Below the pieces are notes generated by a model. The model saw only the letters and a list, made by a program, of their open reading frames with translations. It had not been told where the DNA came from and made no database searches. Below are positions 23,341-36,299 of a DNA stretch of 64,000 nucleotides, piece by piece. The stretch's first letter is position 1; every line of letters begins with the position of its first letter. Position numbers and translations under genes: made by a program. Source of the DNA: Epiperipatus broadwayi (taxonomy: Eukaryota > Onychophora > Udeonychophora > Euonychophora > Peripatidae); assembly GCA_028023455.1 (NCBI GenBank), contig JAQFVV010000056.1:1798001-1862000 (forward strand), given 5' to 3'.

Positions 23341-26300
23341 TTTTTCCTCGTTATTAATGTTGAAAAAGGAAAAAAAAAGAAAGTGGGCGATTTGATTTTT
23401 TTTTTCACTCTTTAAAAATTGAACAAGGGAAAAGAAGGAAAAGACTCTTGTATAAAGTCAAAATAGACGAAGATGTGCGGATATACAAGTAATTCCCAGA
23501 AATATTAATATTGGAAAAAGAGGGAAAATGGAACAAAATTGAATTTATAAGAAGTTAATGACAATTATATGAAATGAGATTAGCATATTTTTCTGAGTAT
23601 AATACCATGACTCTGCATTGCTAAACCATTTTTTTTCTGCTTCCTGATTAATACAGAATGAGTTAAAATCACTAATTTGCTGTGGTCTCATATACCAATC
23701 AAATAATAACCAACAAAATGAAAGAGTTTGAAGCCAACCACACAAGCTATATGAAATGCTTCTTTTCTGGATTCTGGTCTATTAAAGGCTCATTACCTTT
23801 GGATGAATGGAGAAGGGGAAGGAAGAGGAAGAGAAAATGTATAAAATCCATATATAGCCAAGTTTGAAGCCATGAATCAAATTTTTGTTAGTTTACCTGT
23901 CATCTAAAGTGTCTACAGCGATTATTTTTTTAAAAAATGGGAGAGACAAGCAAATCCACCAGTACATACTTATTAAAAAATATTTATAATAACTCTTTTT
24001 AAAATGGTAGAAGGAAGCCAATCAACAATAAATAATTTTAGAATTAAAGAAACAAGCAAGTCAATTGATTCATGTTTATCTTAACAGTATCTGCAATAAC
24101 TTTCTTTTTTATGGAGCAAAGACAAGCAGTCTGAAAATTCAAATTCAGGACATTTAGAAGAAGTTAAAGTGATCGGGTAACTATGAACTTTCTTTAACAG
24201 ATTTTTATTCTTACTTATTAAAAGTAAACCTTAATTTACTGGTCAAGGCAATTTTTCTTTTGATACAGAAACATTAAAGACTTGTTTATCTATAGTTATT
24301 TGCAATATCACCCAACATAGCACAAACATAGTTTAAATCTTTAAACTTAAATTTTTCATTATTTTTTTATTATTTTTGTTTATATTATACATTGTAATGT
24401 TGAAATGGTTTTTTTTTTAATTGTTTGTCAGTTGTTAATGATAATGAGCAACCTATAAATATATGCATTTATAATGTTTTTTTTTATTTTATCTTGTTGC
24501 ATATTAAAATTAATATCATGTATTTATTTTCTTTTGCTAAAAGGTTGCAAAAATATTTTTATATATGTAATTTGTGGGTATACATTTTAAACATATATGT
24601 TAACATTACCGAATGTGTGCATGTGTAACTGCTTATACAACATGTAAAGGAATAGGTTATATATAAATAGTTTAAATATGAGAAATTATAAAGCAAGGCT
24701 TACATATGAATGGAAGTGAAATAAAACACAGGATACATATGAAATTTATTTTATGATATAATAAGTTAGGAAAGACTTAAGTAAGCATTCCATAAAATGT
24801 ATTTTTTTTAAGCCAGCTTATTTTCAATATCCAGAAATGACAAACCTATATATTAAGTTTATTTGCTTGTGCTTATATAAATTTTTATATTGAATTAATG
24901 TAATAATAAGCCATTTATTTAATTATTGATTTGATTTTAAAGAAAGAAAGAAAGAGTAATAGTATTAATAAAATATAATTATATATATCTTAATTGGTTT
25001 TCCGAGTTCTTATTAAAAAAAATATTGTTGTGTTTTTCTTGTCTCGATTCTATCATTTTAATTCATCATCATTGCTCGCAGTTATTAAGTATTATCATTC
25101 GTAAATATTGAGCAATCACTTGCAAATATTAAGCGCTCGCAAAATGTTAAGTAAACTAGAATGATGATTTACATTTAGGTATTTAAGGGTTAAGCTTGAT
25201 AATAACCAAGTTTTGATAATTATAGTTCAATAGTAGAAAAGCTAAAATTATGTTGTGTCCATGAATTTTGATCATCCTTATCAAAGATGGATATCGTGTT
25301 ATTGGTTAAAATGTTTCAAATAATACTATACAAGAGTTATGATTGCCATCATCATCATTAATAAATTATAATCATTAAATCTAATGTTTAGCATAATTAA
25401 TATATGTAGTAAATAAAGATTTATAGAAAGATGAATATCATGCATAGAGATTCATGATGATCATTCATCATCACTAGTATTATTAAATCCTGATTTTAAC
25501 TATAAAAGTATTTTAGTAAATAACTATAAACTTATATAAATGCTAGTAAATGTAATATTCAAATCTTAGTTTGAAATAGGATAATTTTTAATAAATGCAT
25601 ATGAGTTTATAAAGATTAATTTATTGTTGTGAGTTTATTAATAAGCTATGGCTGGTATCATCACTATCACTATTATTATCATTATTATTATGATATCACT
25701 ATTATTATCATTCATCATTATTATCATCATCATTATCACCTTTATGTGATGATAAATAATCTAGTTAAATGGCCATCAATATTAATAATGGTTTTCACAA
25801 TGCTTGTTTAGAAGCCATTAATAAGATTATACATGTCTGTTCATCAATATACGTAAATGAGCTAGCAATGTCTATAAGAATCTTTGATCTATAATATAAA
25901 TTTTGGTAATATTGGGATCTTGTAATTTTATCGATGTAGATAAAATGTAAGAATGTCATTTTTTCATTAGTCATCCAAGTCATGTGTGATAAAAATGTAC
26001 CAAATGAGTTTGAACTCAGTACACTCTAAACAGATATTTATCTAGATTTAAAACAATCTAGTGGCGCTCGTGGGAAAACACATATACTTAGCTAAACTGA
26101 ATAAAGAGTGATATAATCCCTTTCCAACTTCATAATATTAGATTTATAGAATATATATTTTATAAGTTGTCATGAATAGTACCAGTGTGTGCATATGACC
26201 ATGATTGGTCTTCTATAGTTGGAAAGAAGAATAAAAAGGATTCTTTGTTAAAAGAACCTAGTATGGGAGATAAGCATAATGCACTCCAGGAATCTCAAAG

Positions 26301-28352
26301 TGGGTAATTTTATTCAGTTGCTATATTTAATATTCTTTTATTTGATGACAATGGCCAGTATGTTTTATTGTTCAAATGACATCCCCAATATTTAGATATT
26401 ATTAAATCTTTAATGATGATAGTTTTAATTGTCATTGTTGTTATTTTATATGGAGTAATGAGATAATTTATTTATTTCTTTACTAATGTGACAGAATTAA
26501 TGTTTGGGATAGTTGCAATCAGGCTATAATGTTATATTTAGTTATTGAATTATGGCAACTATCATTTCATCACTCATCTATTTATCTATACTGTGACAAT
26601 GTTTACTTACTGTTACAAATAACAGATTAGATAAACCTATATGTTAATAATGGATCATTTTCTATCAATTTATTATTTAATTCTGTTACAAGTGTCCTTC
26701 TTTCCATTACAAATGATTTCATTACCGTTACAATATATATATATATGTTTAGTTTATAGTAAGGTGAGTATTTATATTTTATATACATACGCATTATCTA
26801 TTTCTAATATTATTATTATTATTCACATATATAATTTCAATTTTGATGTGGGATCTGAATACATATCTATTTTTTTAGTATGTGTATTTGTAATATGATT
26901 GTTACCTAGTGGTGCAGATGCTTCATCAAGCGCTGTAGTAACAATTGTTTGAGAAAATGTAATGACAACTTGATCGTTACTACTGGAGTAAAACTGTTAT
27001 TATTATGTCCTGTTTTGCTATATTCACTTTTCATTTATGTATTTCATCAAAGTAACTAAGTAGTGCAACTTTATCAGTGATTTTCATGATTCTAAAAGCT
27101 ATGATCCGGTACTATCAGAATCTCTTCAAAGGATGTAACTTTAAACTTAAGTTAATAGTGACACAAATTTGGTTTTTAATAAAATAATTAGAGATCTGCA
27201 TTGCAATATATATATATATATATAGCTATAATTTAATTTGGTTAATTGGTCAATATTTTAATTGCATACAGGTTCAAATCTTCATATAAAAGTAGAAATA
27301 AATAAATTCCATCAAATTAAAAATTAAAAAACTATCCAGTATTTGAGAAGTATGACTTGGCAATGAAACCAATTTGTTATGAAAATTTCTAATTTTTAAA
27401 TTTTAACTGTTTTAATTTTGAATTTGTCATAATTTATTTACATTTATTGATTAATTTAACCTTTAGCTTGTGATGGTTTACCTTTTTAAAAGTAAAAATG
27501 TATAAAATATAGGATACAATTGTGATACAAGTTTAAAACTTTTTTGAGTTCATGAATAATAAATTACTGGATTAGTTGTAGATTGTCTAATTGAAGAGTT
27601 GTAAATCTGCTTTTAATCTAAAAAAAAATGTGTGTGTGTGCATTTAGAAACCCATAAACATATAGTCATGATGTGCCACAGTAAAAATGCAGTCATCTTG
27701 AAAAGTCTAACATAAATATCTACAAAAGAGAATAATTTTTAACTTGGTTAGCACAAAATAGTAATAGTGTTCTATCATATATGTATATTAAAACAATTAT
27801 GTAATAATGTTAAGTTTTGCTTTGGTATTCATTCGTAATATAAATTAAATGGCATTTGAAGAGGGTTAAGTAATTAGACAAAAGTACATATGTATTATAA
27901 GACAGTATATAATAGTTATTTTATTATTTACTGTTATTACATATATATATATTTCTTGAGTTTTTAGACAAATATTTTAAGATGATTGGTTTAAAAATTG
28001 AAATCAAGTACAGATATATTTATGAAAGAAAAAATGTCTCCAATTTCAAATAGATTCACATAAATATATGCACATATGCAAATATACATTTTACCAATAA
28101 TGTAAATACTGTAAAAATTTACATATAACCAGAGATTTGCATGGTCGTGCATTACCTTATCAATGTTTTGGCTAGTACTGTTTATATTAGTTTGTGGGAT
28201 TTTTTTTTAAATATTATATATATACCAGATGTACCTTGTTTAAATAATATGTGGATTTTTTTAAATTGATTGCATTAATTTTTTTTTTTAAGATTTAATA
28301 TAAATTAAGCAAAAAAAAATTTTAACATTACATTAATAAATGTGGGAATTGT
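23341..28352. other. AT-rich noncoding stretch with microsatellites
   Basis: About 5 kb with no convincing exon, RNA gene or element. It contains the ATC/ATT array listed separately, an ATT tract near 26802-26823, a TA tract near 27210, and isolated B-box-like words (for example GGTTCAAATC at about 27271, and one on the minus strand near 26010) that may be SINE relics. Minus- and plus-strand open frames are short and low-complexity. Confidence 0.5.
25655..25742. repeat. ATC/ATT trinucleotide microsatellite
   Basis: An interrupted array of ATC and ATT units. A 60-codon open frame across it (runs of H, Y, I) is a simple-repeat artefact. Confidence 0.9.
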
Positions 28353-28413
28353 ACACTGGCCTGAAGGCCAGTGTTTCGATTTCATATATGGCAAGTGTTT
28401 CGATTTCAAATAT
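28353..28413. repeat. Palindrome plus 24-bp tandem duplication
   Basis: ACACTGGCC, TGAA, GGCCAGTGT forms a perfect 9-bp stem at 28353-28374. Its right arm starts a 24-bp unit (28366-28389) that is repeated with two differences at 28390-28413, both containing AGTGTTTCGATTTCA. Confidence 0.85.
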
Positions 28414-28689
28414 ATGCTAACTAAAACTAAATGTAAATACAGTATTATAGCATCAATTTTTTCCTCATCACTAAATATTACATTTCAAACATGAATTTGT
28501 GTTCTGTATTCACATTTTTTTAGCAATCTAAGTAATATGCCTCTGTAGTTAAAAGCTCATCTGATTTTTTATTGGAGCTTTTTTTTTTAATAATGGCAAC
28601 TTTCGCCACAAAAATATAATATTTTTTTTATTAATTGTGAATTTGACACATGACAGCTTTACAAATAAACATACATTCACCAATTAGGC

Positions 28690-28705
28690 TAGCGGTTTTC
28701 AATCT
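28690..28705 (+). repeat. hAT left terminal inverted repeat
   Basis: TAGCGGTTTTCAATCT, directly after the AATTAGGC target duplication copy at 28682-28689. Confidence 0.9.
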
Positions 28706-28939
28706 ATGTGTCATGCCCCCTTTCAGGGTTGAACAATCCTTTCACAGGGGTCACCCACAATCAGATTCACCCACATACAAGTATCCAGTGTGTTATCATT
28801 ATCATGCCAACTCCATTACATATATCCCTTACAACTACAGTGCATGTGACAGCATTAATGCCCTGATGCACTTATGCAGACCAGTCACATATATGTAGAG
28901 AGCAACCACTGTGTTAAAAGCAGCTAATATGTTGAAGGC

Positions 28940-30957
28940 AGCAGTATTGGAAATGAAACAACACTTTATGGATTATAATTACTGGATAAATTTAAAATCA
29001 TCAACTACTGCAAAAAAAATATTTGTAACATGGAAACTTAATCTGAATGCTGATCGTTTTTTTTTTATATTCAATTGTGGTTGATGTGAATACTGCCTTC
29101 TCTGATAGTAGCAGGTATGTAAAAACACAGCACTGAGAATAGTAAATCATAGGAAACTTTAATGAGCTGTATTGAGTGAACTATGTCATGAATCAATGGC
29201 TCATTGAGATGAATGTTAAGAAAAGAAAATATAGTGAGGATTTTTTGCAGTATTGTTTTACTTCAATAATTGCAGCAGTAATTGAGGAACTGTAATGTGT
29301 TTTTTGTTGTGAAGTTCTATCAGCTGAATCTATGAAACTGAACAAACTAAAATGCCATTTTGATAGCAAGCATCCAAAATTTGCCGGCAAGGATACCAAC
29401 TATTTTAGAAACAAAGCTGATGGGCTCAAGAAAGTCTGATTTGATACTGGTGTCAAATACTACAAACAACATGTAGCAGTCATTATATTTGGTAGTACTT
29501 AGAATTGCCAGAGCTATGAAACCTTTTCTGAGGATTTACTATTGCCAGTGACCAAAGTCATTGTTAGAGTTATGATCTGAGAAGAATTTTTTATGAAATT
29601 GAGTGCAATTCCTTATCTAATGAAACTGTTCCCAGAAGAATACATGATATGTCTGCTGATATTCTTGATCAGGTAATCCAGGAAATTAAATGTGCACCAC
29701 TTCCAATATTTAATATCTAGCTTGATGAATCTACAGATGTTGTAAATTGCTCACAGTTACTGGTTTATGTGAGGTATATTAATGATGATGACTTTTAAGA
29801 TGAGTTTCTTTTTTTGCAAACCTCTTGAAATAAAAACTGCTGCACGTGATGTATTTGACACAGTTGGGTCATTTCTGAAAGAACTTTAAGATCTCAAAGG
29901 AAAAGTTTGTGGTTTTTGTACAGATGGTGCTCAAGCATTACTAGAATGTCAATCTGGATTTCAATGTTTGGTACTGAATGTATCATCAAAAATCATTGGA
30001 ACTCACTGTATGATTCATTGGCAAATATTAGCAACAAAGATGCTACCACAAGGGTTACAATAAGTAATGGAAAATGTCATAAGTTGTGTCAATTTTATAA
30101 AAGTGAGCCCTTTAAATAGTTGACTGTTTTTGCAACTGTGCAATCAGTTGAATGCTCCAAACAATGCTCTGCTATTTCTCACTGAAGTAAGATGATTGTT
30201 AAGAGGAAAGGTTTTGAAATGTGTTTTTGAGCTTCGTGATGAACTCAAAACATTTTTTAATCAGAAGGCACTTTTTGGTGACAAAAATGAACTGCAGAAA
30301 ATAGCTTAGTTGGTTGACATCTTTGCCATATTGAATGATTTAAATTTATTACTACAAAGACCAAATGCAATATGCCTTGATTTGTCTGAAAAAATCTGAT
30401 CATTCCAAATGAAACTTCAGCTTTGGCAAAAGAAATTGGATGAAAATAAAATTTATATATTGTTTACTTTATCTGCTTTCATTGAGGAACATATCATTGA
30501 ACCAGATAAAAAGATTACAATGATAATTTCTGTGAAAAAACACTTGCACATGCTTGCAGATGAAATTTTCATTATATTTTCCAAATCTACCTGACACCCC
30601 ATTTGCATTTGCCAGAAGCCCATTCACAGTCAAAATTGAAGATGTTCTTGAGACAGCACAAGAGGAGTTTATTAAACTTATTAATAATGATGCAGTGAGA
30701 ACTGATTTTTCTACAATGCCAGTTACAAAATTCTGGATCACGTATTTGCAGTTATATCCTGCTCTGTCTGAATCAGTGTTGCACATTCTTCCATTTCCAA
30801 CAACATATCTTTGTGAAACAGGTCCATTTCCAACAACATATCTTTGTGAAACAGGTTTTTCCAACTTGTTGCTTATAAAGTCTAAATACAGAAGTAGACT
30901 TGTTGTGGAAGATGATCTGCATTATGCTCTTGCAAAGCAATCTCAATTTTCACACTG
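28940..30957 (+). pseudogene. hAT transposase, BED-finger type, multiply disrupted
   Basis: The N-terminal BED finger is intact in ligands: CVFC (29296-29307), then CHFDSKH giving HX4H at 29356-29373. The catalytic core follows in pieces: LSNETV, DMSADILDQVIQEIKCAPL, then LDESTDVVNCSQLLVYV (first acidic residue at 29724) preceded by a TAG, then CTDGA (second Asp near 29923). VFELRDELKTFF and MKLQLWQKKLDENK match the long helical insertion. The C-terminal dimerisation region shows FSNLLLIKSKYRSRLV and ends at 30957. It looks like the ZBED5/SCAND3-like branch of hAT. Frames switch at least six times, so no transposase is made. The 131-codon minus-strand frame at 30469-30864 is a shadow. Confidence 0.9.
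30791..30856 (+). repeat. 33-bp in-frame tandem duplication in the transposase
   Basis: Two identical 33-bp units (30791-30823 and 30824-30856) each encode PFPTTYLCETG. The duplication keeps the frame and adds 11 residues just before the dimerisation region. Perfect identity suggests it arose recently compared with the surrounding decay. Confidence 0.95.
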
Positions 30958-31286
30958 ACCTTGGCTTTTTATGCATACTGTCACAGAATGTAGCAATATA
31001 GTTTGCTGTTGTTATATTAAGACTATTACCATGCTTCAAAAAAAAATTTCATTTATTTATAATTAGAAATAAATATTTCACAATATGTAATTTTTTTGTG
31101 ATTAATTATTATGCTTTAATTATGTTCAATTTGTAATAATGAAAATACATTCTACATATCAGATATTTGCATTACAATTCACAACAGTAGCAAAATTTAC
31201 AGTTATGAAGTAGTAACAAAAATAATTTTAAGGTTGGGGGTCTCCACAACATAAGGAACTGTATTAAAGAGTCGCTGGCATTAGGA

Positions 31287-31302
31287 AGGTTGAAAACCAC
31301 TG
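31287..31302 (-). repeat. hAT right terminal inverted repeat
   Basis: Read on the minus strand it begins CAGTGGTTTTCAACCT. It is followed on the plus strand by the target duplication AATTAGGC (31303-31310). Confidence 0.9.
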
Positions 31303-31455
31303 AATTAGGCAATAGAGAAAATAGAGATTTTATATATAGATAGATTGCATATAGATACATTGTTTATTGATAATAGTAATAATATAATACAATAATAATA
31401 ATAATAATGTAAATTAATACACTGTACAGGCTTACACCTGCACACACAGAGATAT

Positions 31456-31722
31456 ATGTAATATGCAAGGGATTTGAACTCAGACTTTCACACAACCCTC
31501 AACTCCACCTGATCACCCACGTGTTGAAAAGATAAATAATCTCCAATATACGTATTTCGTACTTAACTTGGACCAACTGACGAGTGCTGGTTTAGCACAA
31601 AATGCATTTATTGATTATTTATCTTTTCAACACGTGTGTGATCAGGTGGGTCAACAATATGAGATAGCTTGGAGAGTTGAGGGTTGTGTGAAAGTCTGAA
31701 TTCGAATCCCTTATATATTAAA
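31456..31722. repeat. Fold-back pair of the hammerhead-bearing repeat
   Basis: The left arm (31456-31563) is a minus-strand copy and the right arm (about 31601-31722) a plus-strand copy of the right half of the repeat at 20028-20380. The arms meet at the hammerhead core. The centre carries GGACCAA, CTGACGA (31577-31583) and stem II GTGCT/AGCAC with loop GGTTT, but GAAA has become AAAA. The right arm has about 23 bp (around ATATGAGATAGCTTGG) that the left lacks. The outer right end is the B-box-like GAATTCGAATCCC (31699-31711). The RNA would form a long, nearly continuous hairpin. Confidence 0.85.
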
Positions 31723-34700
31723 TAATAATGATGATGATGGTGTCAATCATAATTAATGGAAAAGTGTAAGAATTGAAATATGTATATTTAAATATTAAAT
31801 CATAACCTTTTTTTATTGTTTGAGTTCCATCTTTTATTTATAGTACTAACCCCCCCCCCCATTGTTTAATAATAAATAGCTCGATATGATTTAGGGGAGA
31901 GAGAAAGCGACAGACTAGAGAGCTAAAAATTCTGAGGCCAAAATGAAACAATCTATTTGTGGTGCTCAAAGTCGCATGATTTCTCGAACAATTAACCATT
32001 TGATTTATTATTGTTATTTTTAAATAATACATGGTACTATTTGGGAAGATTTCAAAAAATGTTTTTTTTTTTTGTTGTTGATTAACTATTATTATTATTT
32101 ATTTATTTTTACATCACCCGTATATATAAACGAACAGAGAGATAGAAGGTGCATTACAAATGAAAGAGGAAAGATACTTGTTTGATTATTTAAACCAATT
32201 CTAGATTGTATTTATTAGTGAAGGTTTGTTGCGTGCTTCTGGATGTGTTTAAACAATTTTTGTACTTTTTATGATTGGATGTATCTGTTGATTTATTTAT
32301 TTTTATTTTTTATGATCCAATTTAGTAATTCTAAATTATATTTGCCAGTGTATGTGATGAATTGATTGATTACACGTTTTCTCTCATTTTTAGTTTGATT
32401 TTTAATTTTGTTAATGTAATTTAGGTTTCCCAGAAGGCATTCTGAAAAATCCAGATGTTTTCATCTAATGAAATATATTTTAATATTATTATTATTAATT
32501 AAATGCCCTTACTATAATAATTACTTCATTAATAGAGAAAAGAACATTATTTTGGTTTTGAATATTAATTTTTTTTTTTTAATTTTAAATTGTATTCTAT
32601 ATAACTATATAAAATTTTTACATCGTAAAAAGTGGAACAAAGAAGAAAATGTCATTATAAAGAGTTCTTCTGATTGAAGCTTAAAGCAAAATAAAAGAAA
32701 TTATGGATTTGCGTCTACGTCTTTTGAAATCTTTTTTTTATTAATAGGAAACAGAAGATAAAAAAAAAATTCTCCTAAGATTTTTACCTTTATTGTATAT
32801 GTATGCTGTGTGTACATATATATAAGTAAAGCCATGATATTTTTTTTAAGTAGCCAAAGGGAGATATTATTTTTAAACTGCTATTTTGAGACGATTTTGG
32901 ATAGCTTTTAGATAATAAAAAAAAAGAGACGTCTTAAAATTGATTTTAAAATAATGAGACATATGGAAAGTGATGTTTAGCTAATTTTCTGTTTACATAA
33001 TTTGATTAATGTATGGCGAAATATGTATTGATTGTAAAATGATAAAAAATTTCATAGCTTAGTAAAATTGATGATTTATAGATCAGGAACTAATGAAAAG
33101 ATGAGGATAAATGAAGAATACTGCAATAAAAGAGCAATCACATATTTTAAGTAACTAATAACCTAATCTAATGGTTAGATAGGGAGTCACATTATTAAAA
33201 GAAGCTGTATTTAAATACCAGAAGAAAATCAGTTTATTATTTTGTTGTTTAGAGACGATTGAGATAGTGCCTAAATTCTGATCTCCTAAATTACATTATA
33301 TTTAGAATTAACATCTGCCCTGCTAGAAAACCATCATAATAATTTTAGTAATTAAATCATAACAATAATAATACATAAATGTGTTGTGCTTTTTCCTTAC
33401 TCTTCATTCATGACGTTTCTAACATTTTTCCATAACCACTCACATTCAGCAATTTATTTTCAGCGCAATCTATCTGATATACTTATCAAATGAATAAGTG
33501 AACATTAATTTAATAAATATAACAACAATATTTATTATCTAAAAAATATTTACAAGTATGCATATTTTGTAGATATTTCCTTAAGTCGCCTATATAAGTT
33601 TGTTTCGAAGTAAGGCTATATTATTCTTAGTGATTTCTTTAATTAATTCACTCTTTTAATAATCTCTATGGTAGTGGGAATTAACTTTTCCATTAATAGA
33701 GTATGATTTTCTATATTATTATAATGACTATACCTACTGATTATTTTATATATCCTTATGTGTCATTAACATCTAGAAGTATACATTTTTAAGTATGCAT
33801 CGAATGTTTTTGAAATGATTTTTTTTGGGGGCGTCAATATTTCATGAATTGTTTTTTATAATCTCAAAATATATGATTTTAAATCTTTTAATAATCAAAT
33901 ATTGATAATCATCTGCTTGAAATATATACTGCATCACTAAATTTGAATATACAAGTGCTAGACAAACAAAATTAGTAAATAAAATTACTAAGAAGCACCA
34001 AATATACAAAAAAATTCTAAATAACTTCTTGTCAGTACTTAAGCCATGATCTATCATGTAATATCTCAAAAAGGCATTTTTATGTATATGTACTACAGGG
34101 CTATATTTGACTTATATGGTAGTAAATCAATCTTTCAGTAGTCTCAATATGACTCCATGATGTAGAGCATGTTAAATACAAGAAAGTCCGCCAAAAATTA
34201 TCTTCTAAACTCATACATATAACTAAATTATAGGCAATGTTTTTTCCCCACACTAGCCATAAGCTAACTGCATGCAATATTAACAATAAAATATAAATGA
34301 TTTATTTATCCTTAGATAGATATTAATAAAAATAAATTCTCAATACTTTCTATTTTCTATTTTTTTTTTTTTTATCAGACTACATTTAAGTATAAAATGA
34401 TCACAAACAGTTTCATATGTTTTAAATGTCTCTATAATCTTTCAAAAAGTAATAACTCATAACTTTTATTTAATATTTAACTATCAAATATTTGTTAATA
34501 ATTGATTTTTAATTATTAAAAACTTTATCATATTTCTTTTTTACAATGTTTTAAAATAATACTATAATACATTTTTATCTAAAAGCACATCTTAAGATCC
34601 ATGAATCTGATAAATATATATATTATTTCATCTTTTCCATATAAAATAATGTTTGTATTTGGAAGCCAAAGCCATATATCGAATCTTTATTCACACTTTA

Positions 34701-35370
34701 CTTTATCAAAGACAATAGTATTACTTAATACAAACAATTTATTCCTTTTCTCTAGATTTGAATATAATGTAATGTTTCACTCAATTGCAGCAATTTTTGT
34801 GTTTCTGGGTTTCAATTGCAGCAATTTTTGTGTTTCTGGGTTTTTTTGTTAATGACAAAAAAAAAAAAAAAGAATTAAAAAAAGATGCTAGTTATTTTAG
34901 AGGTATTAAATTCAGTTTTTAATTATGGTTATATTTCATAGCTAGAACTCTTTTTTTTACAGGAGAAAAATTAAAAAGTGAACAAAGAAAACTATTCCTT
35001 GAAATTGAATCAAAATCGTTAGTGTGCCTATCCAGCATTGTCATGTAGATGATAAATGAATTGGTTGAGAAAGGAATTTGCTGTTAACTGCAGGAGACTC
35101 TTTGACTGACAAGATATCGTTTGATTTCTCTTTAAGATTTTAAAGGAACTAAGCTGTGCAAATTACTAATCTTCATTCCACACATTTTTATCATGACAGT
35201 TATTTATTATTGCATGATTATTCATAGGTAAACTACTCACCAATTCATATCATCTAGCATGAGTTTAAGAGGAAGAAACACCATGGTCTTTCTTCTCAGT
35301 TGTCTGATAATTCTTAATGAAAATATCTTGAGTTTTCTTGAAGGCTGGATGAATGTATGTGAAATGATCT
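31723..35370. other. AT-rich noncoding stretch
   Basis: No exon or element was recognised. It contains a C-run near 31850-31861, TTATT arrays near 32086, and a possible tRNA-like relic near 33170-33230 (TGGTTAGATAGGGAG then AAATACC). Several 60-80 codon open frames are AT-driven. Confidence 0.5.
34781..34842 (+). repeat. 31-bp perfect tandem duplication
   Basis: Two identical 31-bp units starting TCAATTGCAGCAATTTTTG are at 34781-34811 and 34812-34842. The 83-codon open frame spanning them owes its length to the duplication. Confidence 0.95.
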
Positions 35371-36190
35371 TAAGGGAATTGAACTCGAACTTTCAAGCTC
35401 CCTATATCTATTCAATATATCTCATACAACCAATACACATGACCTCACACATATGTAAAAAATAAATGATCTCCATTATAGGATTTTCATGCTGAACCAG
35501 CACTCAACAGTTGGTCCATATCACCATCTCCCATTCATATATACAATCAGTGCTCATTTTATATTAAGATAGCAAATCTTTAAAATTTAATGGACAAGCT
35601 TCAATCTTCATCCCCAACTCTTCAATCAATCATTTTATTGAAAATATGAGGATGCAATGCTCAAAGCCCTTGTTGATGCCAATATTATTGTCATACCCAT
35701 GTTGACTTTATGTCAGTCTGATCCCTCACACATAGGACCTTAACATGTCACTTTAACCATACAGAAGAGGGATGGGCAGAACACAAGCTGACCACACATG
35801 TGTAAAAGGTAAATGGACATATTAAGGTCCTATGTGTGAGAGATCAAATTGACTCAAGATCAATATGAGTATGACAATACTATTGGGGTCAATAAGGGCT
35901 TTGAGCATTCCATCCTCAGATTTTCATTTAAATGGATGTTTGGAGAGTGGAGAAGATTGAAGTATATCTATTAAAATTTAAAGATTTGCTATCTCAATAT
36001 AAACTGAGCACTGATTGTATATATGTGTGGGAGATGATGATCTAGACTAACAAGTGAGTACTGGGTCAGCATGAAATATATATATTGGAGATCATTTGCC
36101 TTTTACACATTTGTGTGATCATGTGTATTGGTTGTATGAGATAGATTGGATAGATGTAGGGAGGTTGTAAGTTTGAATTCAAGTCCCTTA
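35371..36190. repeat. About 820-bp fold-back of two full hammerhead-bearing repeats
   Basis: The left arm (35371-35749, minus copy) and right arm (35817-36190, plus copy) are reverse complements over about 375 bp with moderate divergence and a 67-bp spacer. Each arm holds the whole unit: outer tRNA-like end (AATTGAACTCGAAC on the left, GTTTGAATTCAAGTCCC on the right), hammerhead region (35471-35519 minus; 36041-36095 plus), and inner head beginning at GGTCCTATGTGTGAG. The core in the left copy reads CTGTTGA and in the right CAAGTGA, both mutated, but stem II and GAAA are still visible in both. The arrangement is head-to-head, with tRNA-like ends outside. Confidence 0.85.
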
Positions 36191-36299
36191 CAATTACATT
36201 AAGGTTAATGTAGATAATATACATATATTTAAATATTATATGTATGTAAACAATTATTTTAGCAAAAGTAAATTATGATCTTTAATCCTAGAATACTAT

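Larger units (their letters stand above)
28690..31302 (+). mobile_element. hAT-superfamily DNA transposon, full length, decayed
   Basis: The 2613-bp element is bounded by a perfect 8-bp target duplication, AATTAGGC (28682-28689 and 31303-31310), the size diagnostic of hAT. The terminal inverted repeats pair TAGCGGTTTTCAATCT with the complement of the right end, CAGTGGTTTTCAACCT (13 of 16 matching). This resembles the CAGTGGTTCTCAACC-type ends of Charlie-like hAT elements. Inside is one plus-strand transposase with a BED zinc finger, broken by many stops and shifts. Both ends survive, so this is an intact insertion that has decayed in place. Confidence 0.93.

Noticed and set aside
25629-25811. 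60-codon frame rich in H and Y
   Set aside because: Translation of an ATC/ATT microsatellite.
30469-30864. 131-codon minus-strand open frame
   Set aside because: Antisense shadow of the hAT transposase; its internal repeat simply mirrors the 33-bp duplication on the plus strand.
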